Source: Psychrobacter glacincola
GTDB lineage: Bacteria; Pseudomonadota; Gammaproteobacteria; Pseudomonadales; Moraxellaceae
Assembly (NCBI RefSeq): GCF_904846215.1
Contig: NZ_CAJGZK010000011.1
Span: 1-64,000, forward strand
Direction of reading: 5' to 3'
Length of the DNA stretch: 64,000 nt
Under the pieces are notes generated by a model, which worked only from the letters and a program-made list of their open reading frames with translations, ran no database searches and was not told the DNA's origin. A program made the translations under genes and the position numbers. Positions 8,545 through 17,129 of the stretch are shown one piece after another (position 1 is the stretch's first letter; every line of letters starts with the position of its first letter).

Positions 8545-9432
8545 TTATGAGCAGTTGGCGTAATCATAGTCAGAGACACGGTAGATACTACCATAGTTTT
8601 CTTTAGCACATAAGAACTGGTTGAAACGTGTGTCACCGTGGATGTAACGTTGCATCCATGCAATACCGGGCTTACCAAGTAGCGCTTCGTTATAACCAGA
8701 ATTGGCACAAGAATGATTACCATCGTTCACTTCAATCTTCATCTTAGGACCAGAGGCGTTGTTATAAAAAACATCAACATGCTGTCTGGTAGGCGCAATA
8801 GTATCCCACTCACACCCAATCATAAAGGCTGGTGTATTCATAGTGCCATAGCTGCCCTCATAATAAGGCGCTTGCGGAATGATGGCACGAACCGCACTAC
8901 GACTAGTGGCCAGTTTAAGCGCACCGCCACCGCCCATTGACCAGCCAATAGCGCCTAAACGATTGCGATTTACCATACTACCAACCGTGCTATCGCTGAT
9001 GATATGATCAAGTGCTGCGCTCAGCTGAGTTGCACGACTGTCTGGTTGGTCATAGATAGTTTTGGTGTTGATAGTGATAACGACAAAACCCCAAGAAGCG
9101 AGACGCGGGCCCCACCACTTGATGGAATCCTCGTAAGAGACATAACCAGGAACGACCGCGATACCGCCTATAAGGCCACAGCCACCAGCATTGGTTGGGT
9201 AGTGAATAGTACCGCCGCCGAAACCATTTGCTGATGAGCGAGAGACGGTTTTAGTACTCACAGAAAAGGGCCCGCTAGCGCCCGTATTTGAAAGTGCAGC
9301 GGAATTAATGGCACTATCAGCAATACAGTCCGATGTCGCTGCATTGGCTGACGTTCCAGCTGCAACCGCCATAGAAAAAACCAGAGCGCCTGTGGTCGTA
9401 GCGAGGGTCGACAATAAAGTCTTCTTTATCAT
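8545..9432 (-). CDS. Secreted polyester hydrolase / PETase-like alpha/beta hydrolase
   Basis: A 295-residue polyesterase-lipase-cutinase family enzyme with a signal peptide ending around residue 30 (TSANAA). The nucleophile elbow is GWSMGGGG with Ser165. The Asp (D210 in CEWDTIAP) and His (H240 in GNHSCANSG) complete the triad. Cys207 and Cys242 occupy the positions of the extra active-site disulfide that marks type II PET hydrolases such as the Ideonella enzyme, and C275-C294 matches the common C-terminal disulfide. Blocks such as SIKWWGPRLAS and FVVIT also match that family. The Trp185 equivalent is Tyr190 (QAPYY). Cys36 and Cys85 could form a further disulfide, as in Moraxella lipase 1. 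The natural substrate is probably a lipid or polyester; PET activity is inference. Confidence 0.88.
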   Translation of the reverse strand: MIKKTLLSTLATTTGALVFSMAVAAGTSANAATSDCIADSAINSAALSNTGASGPFSVSTKTVSRSSANGFGGGTIHYPTNAGGCGLIGGIAVVPGYVSYEDSIKWWGPRLASWGFVVITINTKTIYDQPDSRATQLSAALDHIISDSTVGSMVNRNRLGAIGWSMGGGGALKLATSRSAVRAIIPQAPYYEGSYGTMNTPAFMIGCEWDTIAPTRQHVDVFYNNASGPKMKIEVNDGNHSCANSGYNEALLGKPGIAWMQRYIHGDTRFNQFLCAKENYGSIYRVSDYDYANCS

Positions 9433-9654
9433 GATAAACAGTCCTTTGTATGATCATTATGTTGTTATGCTTGTTCTATATAACAGCTCAAATAAGTGCC
9501 TCTCCTGAAACACTTGCTTTGAAGTATATCCTAGAAATTAGTTGATATTGGTATTTTTCAGACACCTATTAGTGCACGTTCTCAATTCATCTTGCAATGA
9601 ACGATAGTACAGACTAAGTAAAATATTGACTTAACGTTGCGAGCCAATTTCTCA
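9433..9654. other. Upstream region of the PETase-like gene, no gene seen
   Basis: AT-rich sequence between the hydrolase start and repeat copy 3. I see no convincing ORF, hairpin or RNA. It must contain the hydrolase promoter, but I cannot place it with confidence. Confidence 0.4.
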
Positions 9655-9799
9655 TATAGTTAATCCACTTTTAAAAGGGTACAGAGCTACTGGGGTTAAT
9701 GATTCGCCGCCTCTGTCTGCGTAGGCAAAGTAAGCAAGGAAAATTAACCGCATTAGTTGTTTATAACATTTGTACTTCTTTTATTAAGGATCAACTATA
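9655..9799 (+). repeat. Hairpin repeat family A, copy 3 (subtype ii)
   Basis: Begins TATAGTTAATCCACTTTTAA and ends TCAACTATA. The core is CGCCTCTGTCTGCGTAGGCA with variant spacing. The arms (GGGGTTAATGATT / AAATTAACC) pair only partly, so this copy is more decayed than the others. Confidence 0.8.
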
Positions 9800-10261
9800 G
9801 TCTCTGAATCATAGCCTTTATCAGTAATGAAATAATCCGCTTGTCCAATCATTTCACCTGCAACTTGACTAAGGTGCTCATTTTATTATCAATTTTTTTA
9901 ATAGTGATTATAATTTTAACAATTTAATTGATGTTAAGCCTTAATTAATCAGCGTCCACAAACATCATCACTGGAGATTAAAAACCACTTAACATTCAAA
10001 AAACCACTGAAAACTAATAGCTAAAATGATAACCGTTAAATCATTTAATGACGATTATCTAGAAGATATGCTAGTCTGTCATATTATAATGATCGCATGT
10101 TATACCGCTTTTTTCTAAGCTAAAAATCCTAATAACATGCAATCTTGCAATGTGAATTAATTGACATTTAAGCAGGAACTTATGGCTAAATAGATGCTTA
10201 TTTATTCTGTTAGGTTCATGACGCTTGCAAATAACCGCTCATCTATACAGGGAAGAGTAGA
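9800..10261. other. Long AT-rich intergenic region, nothing identified
   Basis: About 460 bp between repeat copy 3 and the iron alcohol dehydrogenase gene. It is very AT-rich with many short poly-A/T runs. I find no ORF with a credible start, no hairpin with a T-tract and no known operator. It presumably carries the promoter for 10262 onward. Confidence 0.4.
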
Positions 10262-11425
10262 ATGACAGGGATAGAGTTTTATACTAACGGACACATCGTT
10301 AGCGAAGCTGACAGTATGCGCCAGAAGCTAGGAGGTTTAGCAAAACAATACTATGCGACATCTGCCATTATTATTACAGATGCTGGCATCTCTGAGCTCG
10401 GCTACGTCGATATCGCACGGGCGTCTTTAGAGAAGGCTGGTATTCATGTTGTTGTCTTCGATAGTGTCGTTGCTGATCCACCTATTGAAGTCGTCGAAGA
10501 AGCTATTGGACTTGCCAGAGCGAACCAGTGTGATTTGGTTATCGGTTTGGGCGGTGGCAGCTCTATTGACACCGCAAAAATTGTCGCGCTATATCCCAAT
10601 GATTTTCAGTCGGTCAATGAGCTTTTAGAGGCAGATATTAGTGGTTTTAAAAAAATGCCGCTGTTTGCGATACCCACCACTGCAGGTACTGGCGCAGAAG
10701 CTACCTTCGTATCCGTAATTACAGCCGAAGATGGCAGCAAAAAAGCCATATACACCCCTAAAATCCTACCTGATGTCGCGATTTTAGATGCGACACTTAC
10801 CCTCAAGCTTCCTCGCCATATTACTGCTGCCACTGCTCTAGATGCGATGGTTCACTGCATCGAAGCTTACACGAGCCGCACCAAAAAGAACCCCATTTCA
10901 GATGCGTTGGCTATTAAAGGTTTGCAAATGCTGTGGAGCAACTTTGATAAAGTGCTCAATCATAGCGATGATATTGATGCTCGCGCTGAGATGTTATTGG
11001 GTTCAACGCTAGCTGGCATCGCTTTTGTCAATGCTTCCGTAGCCGCTGTACATGGACTCTCCTATCCACTGAGCATCAACTTTCATGTGCCGCATGGGCA
11101 TGCCAATGCGCTCGTTATGTGTGGCGTATTCACTTTCAACTTGCCTATAGCAACCCCTCTTTATGCAGAACTCGCGCGGGCTGTGATGCCCATCGACACT
11201 TATGGCATGACTGATCTAGAGGCTGCTCATCAATTTATCAATCAACTAAAAGACTTCTTAAAGACAAGTGGTCTAAAATATCGCTTAAATGAGCTAGATA
11301 TAACGGCACAGGATATCCCCGCGTTAGCTGATATAGTCATGAATACTTATGCTCGTCTCATTGCAACCAATCCAATGGACATGTCTTTAGAAGAGGTAAA
11401 AACGATATACAAAGAGATACTCTAA
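10262..11425 (+). CDS. Iron-containing (type III) alcohol dehydrogenase family protein
   Basis: A 387-residue NAD(P)-dependent dehydrogenase of the Fe-ADH family. The dinucleotide-binding GLGGGSSIDTAK lies near residue 98, followed by PTTAGTGAEAT. The metal region includes DAMVHCIEAY (Asp/His ligands) and AVHGLSYPL plus HVPHGHANALV, which carry the remaining His ligands. The RBS GGGAAGAG precedes the ATG closely. It starts a plus-strand cluster with an SMP-30 lactonase and a thioesterase, which suggests oxidation of a hydroxy compound followed by lactone opening. The actual alcohol substrate is not predictable; maleylacetate reductase or 4-hydroxybutyrate-type enzymes belong to the same superfamily. 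Confidence 0.85.
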   Translation: MTGIEFYTNGHIVSEADSMRQKLGGLAKQYYATSAIIITDAGISELGYVDIARASLEKAGIHVVVFDSVVADPPIEVVEEAIGLARANQCDLVIGLGGGSSIDTAKIVALYPNDFQSVNELLEADISGFKKMPLFAIPTTAGTGAEATFVSVITAEDGSKKAIYTPKILPDVAILDATLTLKLPRHITAATALDAMVHCIEAYTSRTKKNPISDALAIKGLQMLWSNFDKVLNHSDDIDARAEMLLGSTLAGIAFVNASVAAVHGLSYPLSINFHVPHGHANALVMCGVFTFNLPIATPLYAELARAVMPIDTYGMTDLEAAHQFINQLKDFLKTSGLKYRLNELDITAQDIPALADIVMNTYARLIATNPMDMSLEEVKTIYKEIL

Positions 11426-11476
11426 TAAGCAGCAAATTTCTTAAATAATTTTGTTTATAAATCAAGGAAGATAGTT

Positions 11477-12376
11477 ATGTCAAAATATGAGTTAGAAGTG
11501 GTTGTTGATGATTTTCACTACCTAGAAGGACCGCGTTGGTACAAAAACGCTTTATGGTTTGTCGATTTTTATACCAAAGGTGTTTATCGTGTCAATGATG
11601 AAGGCGTTGCAGAAAAGATTGTCCATGTAGAACAACAGCCATCTGGTTTGGGTTGGCTTCCTGACGGTCGTATGCTCGTCGTCTCTATGAAAGATCGTAA
11701 AGTCTTACGTTTAGAGGACAATGGTGAGCTAGTTATTCATGCGGATATCTGGAATCATTGTGAGGGACATGCTAATGATATGGTCGTTGCGCCTAATGGC
11801 AATGCTTATGTTGGGAATTTCGGTTTTGACTTGATGGGCGGGGCTGATCATAAACATACTGGTCTTGTATTGGTGAAACCTGATGGTACCTCTCAGATTG
11901 TGGCAGAAGGCTTGGCCTTTCCAAATGGTATGGTCATCTCCGCGGATGAAAAGACATTAATCGTCAATGAGCTATTTGGCAATAAAATCTCACAGTTCGA
12001 TATTAAAGAAGACGGCACTCTGGGAGAAAAACGTGACTTTGCTAACTTTGGAGATTTAGGAGATGAGCCAAATTTGGGCGCACGGATACAAAATGCTAGC
12101 ATCTTACCTGATGGTCTCGCCTTAGATAGCGAAGGCGCTGTTTGGATTGCAGATACCCTAAACCAGCGTGCTGTCCGTATTCAAGAAGGTGGTGAAATCT
12201 TAGAAACAGTTGATACCGCACCTGATGGTGTTTTTGCGGTTGCTCTTGGCGGACAAGATGGCAAAACATTGTTTATGTGTGCGGCACCTGACTGGGATGA
12301 AGCATCGCGTACCGCTGAGACCAAAGGTCGTATGCTATCTACTTCAGTTAAAGTGGGTCATGCTGGTACGCCATAG
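11477..12376 (+). CDS. SMP-30/gluconolactonase-like beta-propeller hydrolase
   Basis: A 299-residue SMP-30/LRE-family six-bladed propeller. Typical features are LEGPRWY with the metal-binding Glu near residue 18, HANDMVVAPNG (Asn ligand), FPNGMVIS, and DGLALDSEGAVWIADT with the conserved Asp. Family members hydrolyse sugar or other lactones in a Ca2+/Zn2+-dependent way. A strong AAGGA RBS precedes the ATG. It lies 51 bp after the Fe-ADH gene and is probably co-transcribed, which fits a lactone formed by alcohol oxidation. Confidence 0.82.
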   Translation: MSKYELEVVVDDFHYLEGPRWYKNALWFVDFYTKGVYRVNDEGVAEKIVHVEQQPSGLGWLPDGRMLVVSMKDRKVLRLEDNGELVIHADIWNHCEGHANDMVVAPNGNAYVGNFGFDLMGGADHKHTGLVLVKPDGTSQIVAEGLAFPNGMVISADEKTLIVNELFGNKISQFDIKEDGTLGEKRDFANFGDLGDEPNLGARIQNASILPDGLALDSEGAVWIADTLNQRAVRIQEGGEILETVDTAPDGVFAVALGGQDGKTLFMCAAPDWDEASRTAETKGRMLSTSVKVGHAGTP

Positions 12377-12450
12377 CTTAAGAATACGCCGCTAAAAACA
12401 TCTCGTAAATATCAAAAATATATCTATCTACTACCCATTTATAATAAGAA

Positions 12451-12483
12451 ACTAGAATCGATACCAATTTTATCGATTCTAGT
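12451..12483. terminator. Long inverted repeat after the lactonase gene
   Basis: The arms ACTAGAATCGAT and ATCGATTCTAGT are a perfect 12 bp inverted repeat with a 9 bp loop. No clear T-run follows, so it could be a weak terminator or a processing or operator site. Confidence 0.5.
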
Positions 12484-12560
12484 TGTGTTAATCGAACCAA
12501 TGAACTTGAGTGCGAAGAAAAGATAGTTAAAACAAGGATAATTAGACTCTAGGAGTATAT

Positions 12561-12974
12561 ATGTCTGCGACTAAAGAAGAGATAGTTGCCTTTATGGCAT
12601 TAGAATTTCCACAAACCAAATGTAGGGTTGAAGCAGTAGGCGATGATAGTTCGACCTTATCGCATGATATTGGTATAGAAGAGCTGCGTCCTGGTGGTAC
12701 GGTCTCTGGCCCTGTATTGATGAGCATTGCTGATGTCGCACTTTATGTAGCGATACTTGGTAAGATTGGCATTGTACCGTTGACAGTGACGACGAGCCTT
12801 ACCATCAATTTTTTGAATAAACCATCCGCAAAAGCACGTATTATTGCTGAGTGTACCTTGCTAAAGGTAGGACGTACGCTCATCGTAGGTGAGGTTTCCT
12901 TATACTCAGAAGGCTCTAACGACTTGGTCGCGCATGTTGTTGGCACATATTCCGTACCGCCCAAGCACGACTAA
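12561..12974 (+). CDS. Hotdog-fold thioesterase, PaaI-like
   Basis: A 137-residue protein with the PaaI/4HBT-type pattern: LRPGGTVSGPVLMSIADVALYVAIL (helix with the catalytic-region Asp) and TTSLTINFLNKPSAKARIIAECTLLKVGRTL. Such enzymes hydrolyse acyl-CoA thioesters in the cytoplasm. The AGGAG RBS fits the ATG. It is the third plus-strand gene after Fe-ADH and the lactonase, separated by a 12 bp inverted repeat, so transcription may be partly uncoupled. The specific acyl-CoA is unknown. Confidence 0.78.
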   Translation: MSATKEEIVAFMALEFPQTKCRVEAVGDDSSTLSHDIGIEELRPGGTVSGPVLMSIADVALYVAILGKIGIVPLTVTTSLTINFLNKPSAKARIIAECTLLKVGRTLIVGEVSLYSEGSNDLVAHVVGTYSVPPKHD

Positions 12975-13106
12975 GCTACTGTCTCAACAGTGTTTTCTAG
13001 GTTGTCATGCTTTGGATTATTCAGATAATGATAATGCATGTCACTATATACTTTTTGGGTAGCTCAGTTCGCAAGCTTTGCCTCTTAGAGACACCACTAT
13101 AAATAC

Positions 13107-13931
13107 TTATAGCAGCCCTTTTAACAGGAAATAACATCCCACCACGGTTAACAGTACCGCAAAGCACTTCTTTAATAATTGCGGTGATAATATATGAGCG
13201 ACTTTCGCGCCTATCTTCGCCGTAAAAAAGCTCATGATGCTAATACCTAAAAAGGCATAAATATGCACAAAACCAATGGTATTGGGCACATTGACCTGCT
13301 GCTGCATCCCAAAAATCATAAACCCTAACGCACCGGCAATAGCAATAGGCAGACCACATGCTGCTGAGGTGCCAACGGCTTTTTGCATGACCACACCATA
13401 ACGAGTTAAATAAGGAACTGTTAAGCTGCCGCCGCCAATACCAAAAATGGCAGAAGCAATACCAATAACCCCGCCTGCTGCTAATTGCTTAGACTTTGAA
13501 GGTAGTACTGCATTGTCATTATTGCTGCCACTAGCATTGTTGTCTATTCTCTTTTTGCCATCAGTAAACATCTTATAAGCGACCCACAGCAAAAATACAC
13601 CAACAATAAGCTGAAGATACAGCCCAGAGATCTGTCCTGCGATTCCTGCCCCTAAAAAGCAGCCAATCGCCAAACCTGGTGCTAGGTTTTTGAAGACAGG
13701 CCACATGACGGCACCCTTTTTGTTATGTGCCATCAAAGAGCTAATAGAGGTCACAATAATGGTCGCCAAAGAGGTACCTAGAGCCAGATGCATAATATTG
13801 TCAGGACTGTAACCCATTTGGGTAAAGACGATAAATAATAATGGTACGATAATGGTTCCACCGCCCACACCAAAAAGCCCCGCAGCGAATCCTGCAAGAG
13901 CACCTATTATTAAAAAAATGATTAATTCCAC
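13107..13931 (-). CDS. TauE/SafE (TSUP) family membrane exporter
   Basis: A 274-residue integral membrane protein with about eight hydrophobic segments. It carries the duplicated TSUP motif GLFGVGGGTIIVPLL near residue 19 and AIFGIGGGSLTVPYL in the second half, separated by a short hydrophilic loop (KKRIDNNASG). The family transports sulfite, sulfoacetate, taurine-derived anions or related small organic anions. No sulfur genes are immediately adjacent, although the methionine operon is 400 bp away on the same strand. The substrate is not predictable. Confidence 0.82.
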   Translation of the reverse strand: MELIIFLIIGALAGFAAGLFGVGGGTIIVPLLFIVFTQMGYSPDNIMHLALGTSLATIIVTSISSLMAHNKKGAVMWPVFKNLAPGLAIGCFLGAGIAGQISGLYLQLIVGVFLLWVAYKMFTDGKKRIDNNASGSNNDNAVLPSKSKQLAAGGVIGIASAIFGIGGGSLTVPYLTRYGVVMQKAVGTSAACGLPIAIAGALGFMIFGMQQQVNVPNTIGFVHIYAFLGISIMSFFTAKIGAKVAHILSPQLLKKCFAVLLTVVGCYFLLKGLL

Positions 13932-14003
13932 AGGATAATTACTTCTCGTTTGAATGATTGGTTAAAGGGTTATTTTTGTTAAATGACAATTTATTAAAAC
14001 ACT

Positions 14004-14318
14004 TATAGTTGATCCACTTTTAAAAGAGTACAGCACTGCAGGGGTTAATTATTCGCAGCCTCTGTTTGCGTAGGCACAGCAAGCAAGAAAAATTAACCCT
14101 AGGGCGTGTCCTCAATTCAATAGATAGCCATCTAAATGGGTTAAAAATGGCTAAATTTTGTCAAACATCGTCAAATAGCTCGGTAATATCTCGATATTAA
14201 CAGCGCTATTTTCCTTGTTTGGCTACAATTTATCTCATTTTTATCTCCATTTTTAAAATGAGGACACGTCCTAGTAGTGATTGATAACATTTGTATTTTT
14301 TTATTTAGGACTTATTAT
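14004..14318 (+). repeat. Hairpin repeat family A, copy 4 (subtype ii), split by an insertion
   Basis: Begins TATAGTTGATCCACTTTTAA, runs through the core (CAGCCTCTGTTTGCGTAGGCA) and is interrupted after ATTAACCC by the 170 bp element at 14102-14271. It then resumes GTAGTGATTGATAACATTTG and ends near 14318. Removing the insert and one TA restores a hairpin colinear with copies 5 and 7. Confidence 0.85.
14102..14271. mobile_element. 170 bp MITE (family B) nested in a family A repeat
   Basis: The terminal inverted repeats are GGGCGTGTCCTCA and TGAGGACACGTCC, flanked by TA on both sides (14100-14101 and 14272-14273). It has no coding capacity. A second copy of identical length lies at 51489-51658. 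TA duplication indicates IS630/Tc1-type transposition in trans. Confidence 0.85.
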
Positions 14319-14320
14319 GC

Positions 14321-14827
14321 TTAGGCTATTTCTATTTGACCAACTTGATGATAAGCACGATTAAAATAAACCAAACTTTCATCAGCGCCGCTTTGTTGCT
14401 CACCTTTTTTGATGGCGACAACCCGGCATATAAAAACACTGTGCGTACCAACTTCCTGAACATGCTCAATCTCACAATCAAAGCTGATCAGCGCATCCTC
14501 TAGAACAGGAGCGCCTGTTGCTAACTCAGACCAAGAACCCTGCTCAAATCGCTCTTCTGAACTCAATCTGGAGGAAAATATATTGGATGTATTTTCATGC
14601 TGTGCGCCTAGCACATTGACGCACAAAGTCTTATTGTCAATAAAATGGGCATGTGAGCGAGAGGTCTGATTCATACAGACAAGCAAGGTTGGCGGAGTGT
14701 CTGTAACGCTACATACCGCAGATGCCGTAAACCCATGAGCACCAGAGACGCCTTTTGTGGTAACAACATTAACCGCCGTCGTTAGCAAAGACATCGCATT
14801 TCTAAAATCGGTTGCTTCAATCATCAT
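14321..14827 (-). CDS. Flavin reductase-like FMN-binding protein
   Basis: A 168-residue flavin reductase (RutF/HpaC-like) domain. Recognisable blocks are AVNVVTTKG, HGFTASAVCSVTDTPPTLLVCMN, CVNVLG and HSVFICRVVAI. It would use NAD(P)H to reduce FMN or FAD. It is the last gene of the mesX-mesD operon, 58 bp behind mesD. MesD-type methionine synthesis is reported to need oxygen and MesX, so supplying reduced flavin to that system is a reasonable inference rather than a demonstrated role. Confidence 0.82.
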   Translation of the reverse strand: MMIEATDFRNAMSLLTTAVNVVTTKGVSGAHGFTASAVCSVTDTPPTLLVCMNQTSRSHAHFIDNKTLCVNVLGAQHENTSNIFSSRLSSEERFEQGSWSELATGAPVLEDALISFDCEIEHVQEVGTHSVFICRVVAIKKGEQQSGADESLVYFNRAYHQVGQIEIA

Positions 14828-14885
14828 TTAACTCCTAAATTTGAGCTCACTACGTACTGCCATGTACTGATACTTACTTGTAAAA

Positions 14886-15914
14886 CTAGGCAGTCAGCTC
14901 TTGACGAATGATCTCTGCGCCTGCACTTAACGCGTGTAGCTTGCCTCGTGCCACTTGGCGAGACAAGGGCGCCATGCCGCAGTTAGTCGAAGGATAGAGC
15001 TTGTCAGCATCGACAAATTGCAGGGCTTTACGTAGCGTATTGGCTACTTCCTCGGCGGTCTCAATGGTATTGGTTGCCACGTCAATAGCGCCGATCATCA
15101 CTTTTTTACCGCGGATCAATTCTATCAAATCCATCGGCACATGTGAGTTTTGACATTCTAACGAGACAATATCGATATTAGACTGTTGCAACTTAGGAAA
15201 GGCTTGCTCATATTGGCGCCACTCTGAACCCAGTGTCTTTTTCCAATCGGTATTGGCCTTGATGCCGTAGCCGTAACAGATATGCACTGCTGTTTCACAT
15301 TTTAGACCTTCAATGGCACGCTCTAAAGTGGCGATACCCCAGTCGTTCACATCATCGAAGAACACATTAAACGCCGGTTCATCGAATTGGATGATATCAA
15401 CGCCAGCCGCTTCTAATTCTCTGGCTTCTTGGTTCAATATTTTAGCAAATTCCCAAGCCAATTTTTCACGGCTTTTATAATGACCATCATAAAGCGTATC
15501 AATCATCGTCATCGGACCGGGCAGCGCCCATTTGATGGGTTGATTGGTTTGCGCGCGTAAAAACTTAGCATCGTCAACAAAGACAGGCTTTTGACGGCTG
15601 ACGGCACCCACGACTGATGGCACACTGGCATCATAGCGATTACGAATACGCACAGTCTCACGCTTCTCGAAATCGACGCCATCAAGATGTTCAATGAAGG
15701 TGGTCACAAAATGCTGACGGGTCTGCTCGCCATCGCTAACAATATCAATACCTGCTTGCCGTTGTTCCTGCAATGAGACACGCAAGGCATCTTGTTTGGC
15801 TTCAATCAGCTGCTCCCCTTCTAATGCCCAAGGTGACCAAATTTTCTCAGGTTCTGCAAGCCAAGACGGTTTTGGTAAGCTGCCAGCGGTTGAGGTTGGT
15901 AATAGTATTTTCAT
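14886..15914 (-). CDS. mesD: Folate-independent methionine synthase, MesD type (core MetE)
   Basis: A 342-residue protein with only the C-terminal catalytic barrel of cobalamin-independent methionine synthase. It has SDGEQTRQHFVTTFIEHLDG, WALPGPMTMIDTLYDGHY, IIQFDEPAF and HICYGYG (metal His/Cys region), with the last metal Cys in STNCGMAPL. Lacking the MetE N-terminal folate domain, it matches the short core-MetE families. Adjacency to a DUF1852 gene identifies the MesD group, which uses an unknown methyl donor. The frame is open upstream, but the ATG at 15914 has an AGAAG RBS and gives the family N-terminus MKILLPTSTAGS. The longer version would overlap mesX. Confidence 0.82.
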   Translation of the reverse strand: MKILLPTSTAGSLPKPSWLAEPEKIWSPWALEGEQLIEAKQDALRVSLQEQRQAGIDIVSDGEQTRQHFVTTFIEHLDGVDFEKRETVRIRNRYDASVPSVVGAVSRQKPVFVDDAKFLRAQTNQPIKWALPGPMTMIDTLYDGHYKSREKLAWEFAKILNQEARELEAAGVDIIQFDEPAFNVFFDDVNDWGIATLERAIEGLKCETAVHICYGYGIKANTDWKKTLGSEWRQYEQAFPKLQQSNIDIVSLECQNSHVPMDLIELIRGKKVMIGAIDVATNTIETAEEVANTLRKALQFVDADKLYPSTNCGMAPLSRQVARGKLHALSAGAEIIRQELTA

Positions 15915-15957
15915 GTGATTCATCTTCTCGTTAATGCATTGTATGTATTTTGGTCGG

Positions 15958-17019
15958 TTAGGCGGCCTGTTTTTTGACCGCTTTTTCTTTGACCGCTTCT
16001 TTTTTAGCAGCATGACTTGCAACATCATAGCTTGCCGCCCACTCATCAAGAATGTCTTTGTATGGCTTAATGAACTGCTCTTCAGTAAACTTGCCTTGTT
16101 TCACTGCCATTTGGCTACGCTCGGCGCGGTCATACACAATCTGAGTCAGTGAATAATCTTGGTACTTCAAACTGGGTTGATACACTTCACCTGCCGTAGA
16201 ATTGGCATTATAAATCTCAGGGCGATAGATCTTTTGGAAGGTTTCCATCGTAGCAATCGCACTGATTAACTCAAGGTCTGTGTAATCACTCAGCAAGTCA
16301 CCGGCAAAATAAAACGCCAATGGTGCAGCACTGTTTGCAGGCATAAAATAGCGAACGGTTAAGCCCATTTTAGAAAAGTACTCATCAGTCAACGACCCTT
16401 TGTTCAAAGAGCAGCCGTCTTGTCTATATTCAACCCCTAATACCGGATGCTGATTGGTCGTACGCTGATAGGTCTTATTGCTTGACACACTGAGGCAAAT
16501 CACCGGTTTTTTAGTAAAGTTGGCTTGGTAGACCTCTGAATTTAACAGGTAATGAAACAGCTTGCCATGTAAATCACCAAAATCCTCTGGCGGTGGAGAT
16601 TCCGGCGATGTTAAGGGATTATCGAAATGTTCTGGCAGTACGACGCTAAAGTCATAATCGCGCACATAAGACGAGAAACTGTTGCCGATCATACCGTCGA
16701 TACGGGTGTTGTCTTTATGGTCGATAATCGTTGTTTGCAGCATCTCGATGATAGGGAAACTGTCACCCTTGCCTGCAATATCCATGTCGACAGAAATGAT
16801 ATCAACGTCAACAGAATAGCGGTCTGCTGTTGGATTATCCCAATGTGCCAAGGCATTGAAACGATTATTGATCATTCTCAACGTTTTGTGCAAGTTCTCT
16901 TGACGATGCTCGCCGCGTGCCAAATTTGCAAAGTTAGTGGTCAGACGTGTACTGTCTGCAGGATGATAGTTCTCATCAAAACGTATGCGCTTAATTGAAC
17001 AGCTAAATTCTTTATTCAT
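15958..17019 (-). CDS. mesX: MesX (DUF1852), partner of MesD methionine synthase
   Basis: A 353-residue DUF1852 protein. In aerobic Gammaproteobacteria DUF1852 genes sit next to the short methionine synthase MesD, and genetic work in Acinetobacter showed that MesD needs this partner (MesX). Here the stop is 43 bp before the mesD start, consistent with one operon. No signal peptide or membrane segment is visible. The C-terminus is a Lys/Ala-rich tail (KEAVKEKAVKKQAA) probably outside the fold. A perfect MetR-type site lies 111 bp upstream. The molecular role of MesX is not established. Confidence 0.82.
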   Translation of the reverse strand: MNKEFSCSIKRIRFDENYHPADSTRLTTNFANLARGEHRQENLHKTLRMINNRFNALAHWDNPTADRYSVDVDIISVDMDIAGKGDSFPIIEMLQTTIIDHKDNTRIDGMIGNSFSSYVRDYDFSVVLPEHFDNPLTSPESPPPEDFGDLHGKLFHYLLNSEVYQANFTKKPVICLSVSSNKTYQRTTNQHPVLGVEYRQDGCSLNKGSLTDEYFSKMGLTVRYFMPANSAAPLAFYFAGDLLSDYTDLELISAIATMETFQKIYRPEIYNANSTAGEVYQPSLKYQDYSLTQIVYDRAERSQMAVKQGKFTEEQFIKPYKDILDEWAASYDVASHAAKKEAVKEKAVKKQAA

Positions 17020-17129
17020 GGTGATCCGCTACCCTAATCTCATTATCTGAGATAAAATCAAATTTGTGTATGAGATAAATCATACCTCAATCAAACCATG
17101 AATAAAAACGATGTAATTTAATTTTATAA

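Noticed and set aside
13055..13090. tRNA-like GGGTAGCTCAGTTCG string
   Set aside because: It resembles a tRNA D-arm, but no anticodon arm, T-arm (GTTCGAATC-type) or acceptor pairing follows. More likely chance or a decayed repeat.
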